This document shows positions 6,091 to 6,945 of a DNA stretch of 6,945 nucleotides, piece by piece. The notes beneath the pieces are model-generated. The model saw only the letters and a list, made by a program, of their open reading frames with translations. It was not told the origin of the DNA and did no database searches. The position numbers and the translations under genes are program-made. Position 1 is the stretch's first letter, and each line of letters starts with the position of its first letter. The DNA comes from Proteobacteria bacterium UBA1847 (GTDB taxonomy: Bacteria > Pseudomonadota > Gammaproteobacteria > Steroidobacterales > Woeseiaceae), in assembly GCA_002338605.1 (NCBI GenBank), contig DDIP01000326.1:2212-9156 (forward strand), given 5' to 3'.

Positions 6091-6734
6091 GGCCGGTTGG
6101 CATCTTCGGCGGCACGTTTGATCCCATCCACTATGGCCACCTGCGCACCGCCTTCGAAATGCTGCAGGCACTTCGATTCGAAGAGGTGAGGTTCATCCCC
6201 TGCGGCGACCCACCGCATCGCGGTACGACTTTTGCCGATGCGGCGCTCAGGTTTCGGATGGTGGACGTCGCTATCGCCGGGCAGGATGGCTTCGTCAGCG
6301 ATGACCGCGAGCTGCGCCGCGAAGGTCCATCCTATTCGATCGATACGCTACTTGGTCTGCGCAAGGAGTATCCCGAGCACTCGCTCGCACTTATTCTCGG
6401 TATGGACGCATTTCTCGGCCTGCCGAATTGGCACCGGTGGGATGAAATTCTGGATGTTGCCCATATTGTTGTTGCCCACAGACCCGGCTGGAAAGCACCG
6501 GACATTGGACCGTTGGGTACTTTGCTGACTGAGCGTGGAACGCATCGCGTTGATGATCTGCACAACAGGACACACGGACGCATCCATATTCATGCGGTTA
6601 CCCAATTGGAGATTGCATCAACCGAAATCCGGGAGCTGGTGGCCAATGGTCGAGATCCACGCTTCCTGATGCCTGACGCTGTAAGAGATGTCATAGAGGA
6701 GACGGGCGTATACATGAGTGAAATGAATGAATAG
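6087..6734 (+). CDS. nadD: Nicotinate-mononucleotide adenylyltransferase
   Basis: The 215-residue cytoplasmic enzyme transfers AMP from ATP to nicotinate mononucleotide, making deamido-NAD in NAD synthesis. It has the nucleotidyltransferase signature GGTFDPIHYGHL (8-19) including the HxGH-type His pair (His15, His18), an FIPCGDPPHR segment (36-45), SYSIDTL (82-88), GMDAFLGLPNWHRW (105-118) and the C-terminal IASTEIR (176-182), corresponding to the usual ISSTxIR ATP-binding motif. Length agrees with E. coli NadD (213). The ATG at 6087 overlaps the holA stop as ATGA; Shine-Dalgarno pairing is weak, so coupling with holA is likely. The 3' end overlaps rsfS by 8 nt. The gene order holA-nadD-rsfS supports the call. 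Confidence 0.97.
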   Translation: MRPVGIFGGTFDPIHYGHLRTAFEMLQALRFEEVRFIPCGDPPHRGTTFADAALRFRMVDVAIAGQDGFVSDDRELRREGPSYSIDTLLGLRKEYPEHSLALILGMDAFLGLPNWHRWDEILDVAHIVVAHRPGWKAPDIGPLGTLLTERGTHRVDDLHNRTHGRIHIHAVTQLEIASTEIRELVANGRDPRFLMPDAVRDVIEETGVYMSEMNE

Positions 6735-6945
6735 CGAAAAATTGAGTGAACTGGTTGTCGAGGCACTTGAAGACATCAAGGCGGTCAACATCGTCAAGCT
6801 CGACGTGCGCGACATGACGACCGTCACCGACTGGATGATTGTCGCGAGTGGCACGTCGAGCAGGCATGTCAAAGCACTTATTGACAACGTGTCGGACGTG
6901 GTCAAGGCAGCAGGTCATCGCCCCGTGGGCATCGAAGGCGCGGAC
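6727..6945 (+). CDS. rsfS: Ribosomal silencing factor RsfS, 3'-truncated
   Basis: Starting at ATG 6727, 73 codons run open to the right edge, so the C-terminus is missing. The protein begins MNSEKLSELVVEALEDIKA and contains SGTSSRHVKAL (41-51) and HRPVGIEG (64-71), which match the RsfS/YbeB/Iojap family. RsfS binds ribosomal protein uL14 and blocks joining of the 30S and 50S subunits when nutrients are scarce. The ATG lies within the last eight bases of nadD in another frame, behind a weak GAG; no better start is present. Known members are about 105-120 residues, so roughly a third is cut off. The usual next gene, rlmH, would lie beyond the window. Confidence 0.95.
   Translation, partial: MNSEKLSELVVEALEDIKAVNIVKLDVRDMTTVTDWMIVASGTSSRHVKALIDNVSDVVKAAGHRPVGIEGAD

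Noticed and set aside
5275..6171. 298-codon minus-strand frame over holA
   Set aside because: It is a shadow of holA/nadD in GC-rich DNA; the sense genes carry clear motifs and this frame none.
1..6945. Mobile elements, CRISPR arrays, tRNA or rRNA genes, defence islands
   Set aside because: No transposase or integrase, spaced repeats, cloverleaf or nuclease/toxin-like genes are visible; the window is densely filled with core genes.

Overview
The window reads as a compact chromosomal housekeeping segment from a gammaproteobacterium with moderately high GC. The order holA - nadD - rsfS is the usual proteobacterial arrangement. A long Trm112-type protein with a single CPVT motif, rather than the short CPxC form of enterics, points from memory towards Xanthomonadales or related deep-branching lineages (Wenzhouxiangella/Woeseia/Steroidobacter-like). 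That placement is inference. I see no prophage, insertion sequence, CRISPR array, tRNA or rRNA.

Layout. Bases 1-1106 (+) hold the 3' part of a metal-dependent amidohydrolase of the prolidase/imidazolonepropionase-like group, whose N-terminus lies outside the window. It converges on a free-standing hisI (1128-1625, -). A 106-bp region (1626-1731) separates hisI from the divergent cysS and carries candidate promoters in both directions plus an imperfect inverted repeat. From cysS onwards, eight genes run on the + strand with almost no spacing: cysS (1732-3111), a SufE-family gene (3111-3536), yidD (3536-3799), an unrecognised membrane protein (3780-4820), a Trm112-family gene (4838-5092), holA (5089-6090, TTG start), nadD (6087-6734) and rsfS (6727 to the right edge, truncated). 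Every junction except membrane protein/Trm112 (17 nt) is an overlap of 1 to 20 nt, so this is very probably one translationally coupled operon. No stretch of 300 bases lacks a gene.

Function. The operon mixes Cys-tRNA charging and persulfide transfer (cysS, sufE), membrane-protein insertion (yidD), a methyltransferase-activator-like protein (Trm112), DNA polymerase III clamp loading (holA), NAD synthesis (nadD) and ribosome silencing (rsfS). There is no obvious single pathway. The most interesting signals are subtle. HisI has Asp in place of the Cys that normally occupies the D-C-D-x-D motif and, from structural knowledge, binds zinc. It is divergent from another zinc enzyme gene, with an inverted repeat between the two. 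The 346-residue membrane protein is the one gene whose role I cannot name. I did not find an obviously novel multi-gene system.
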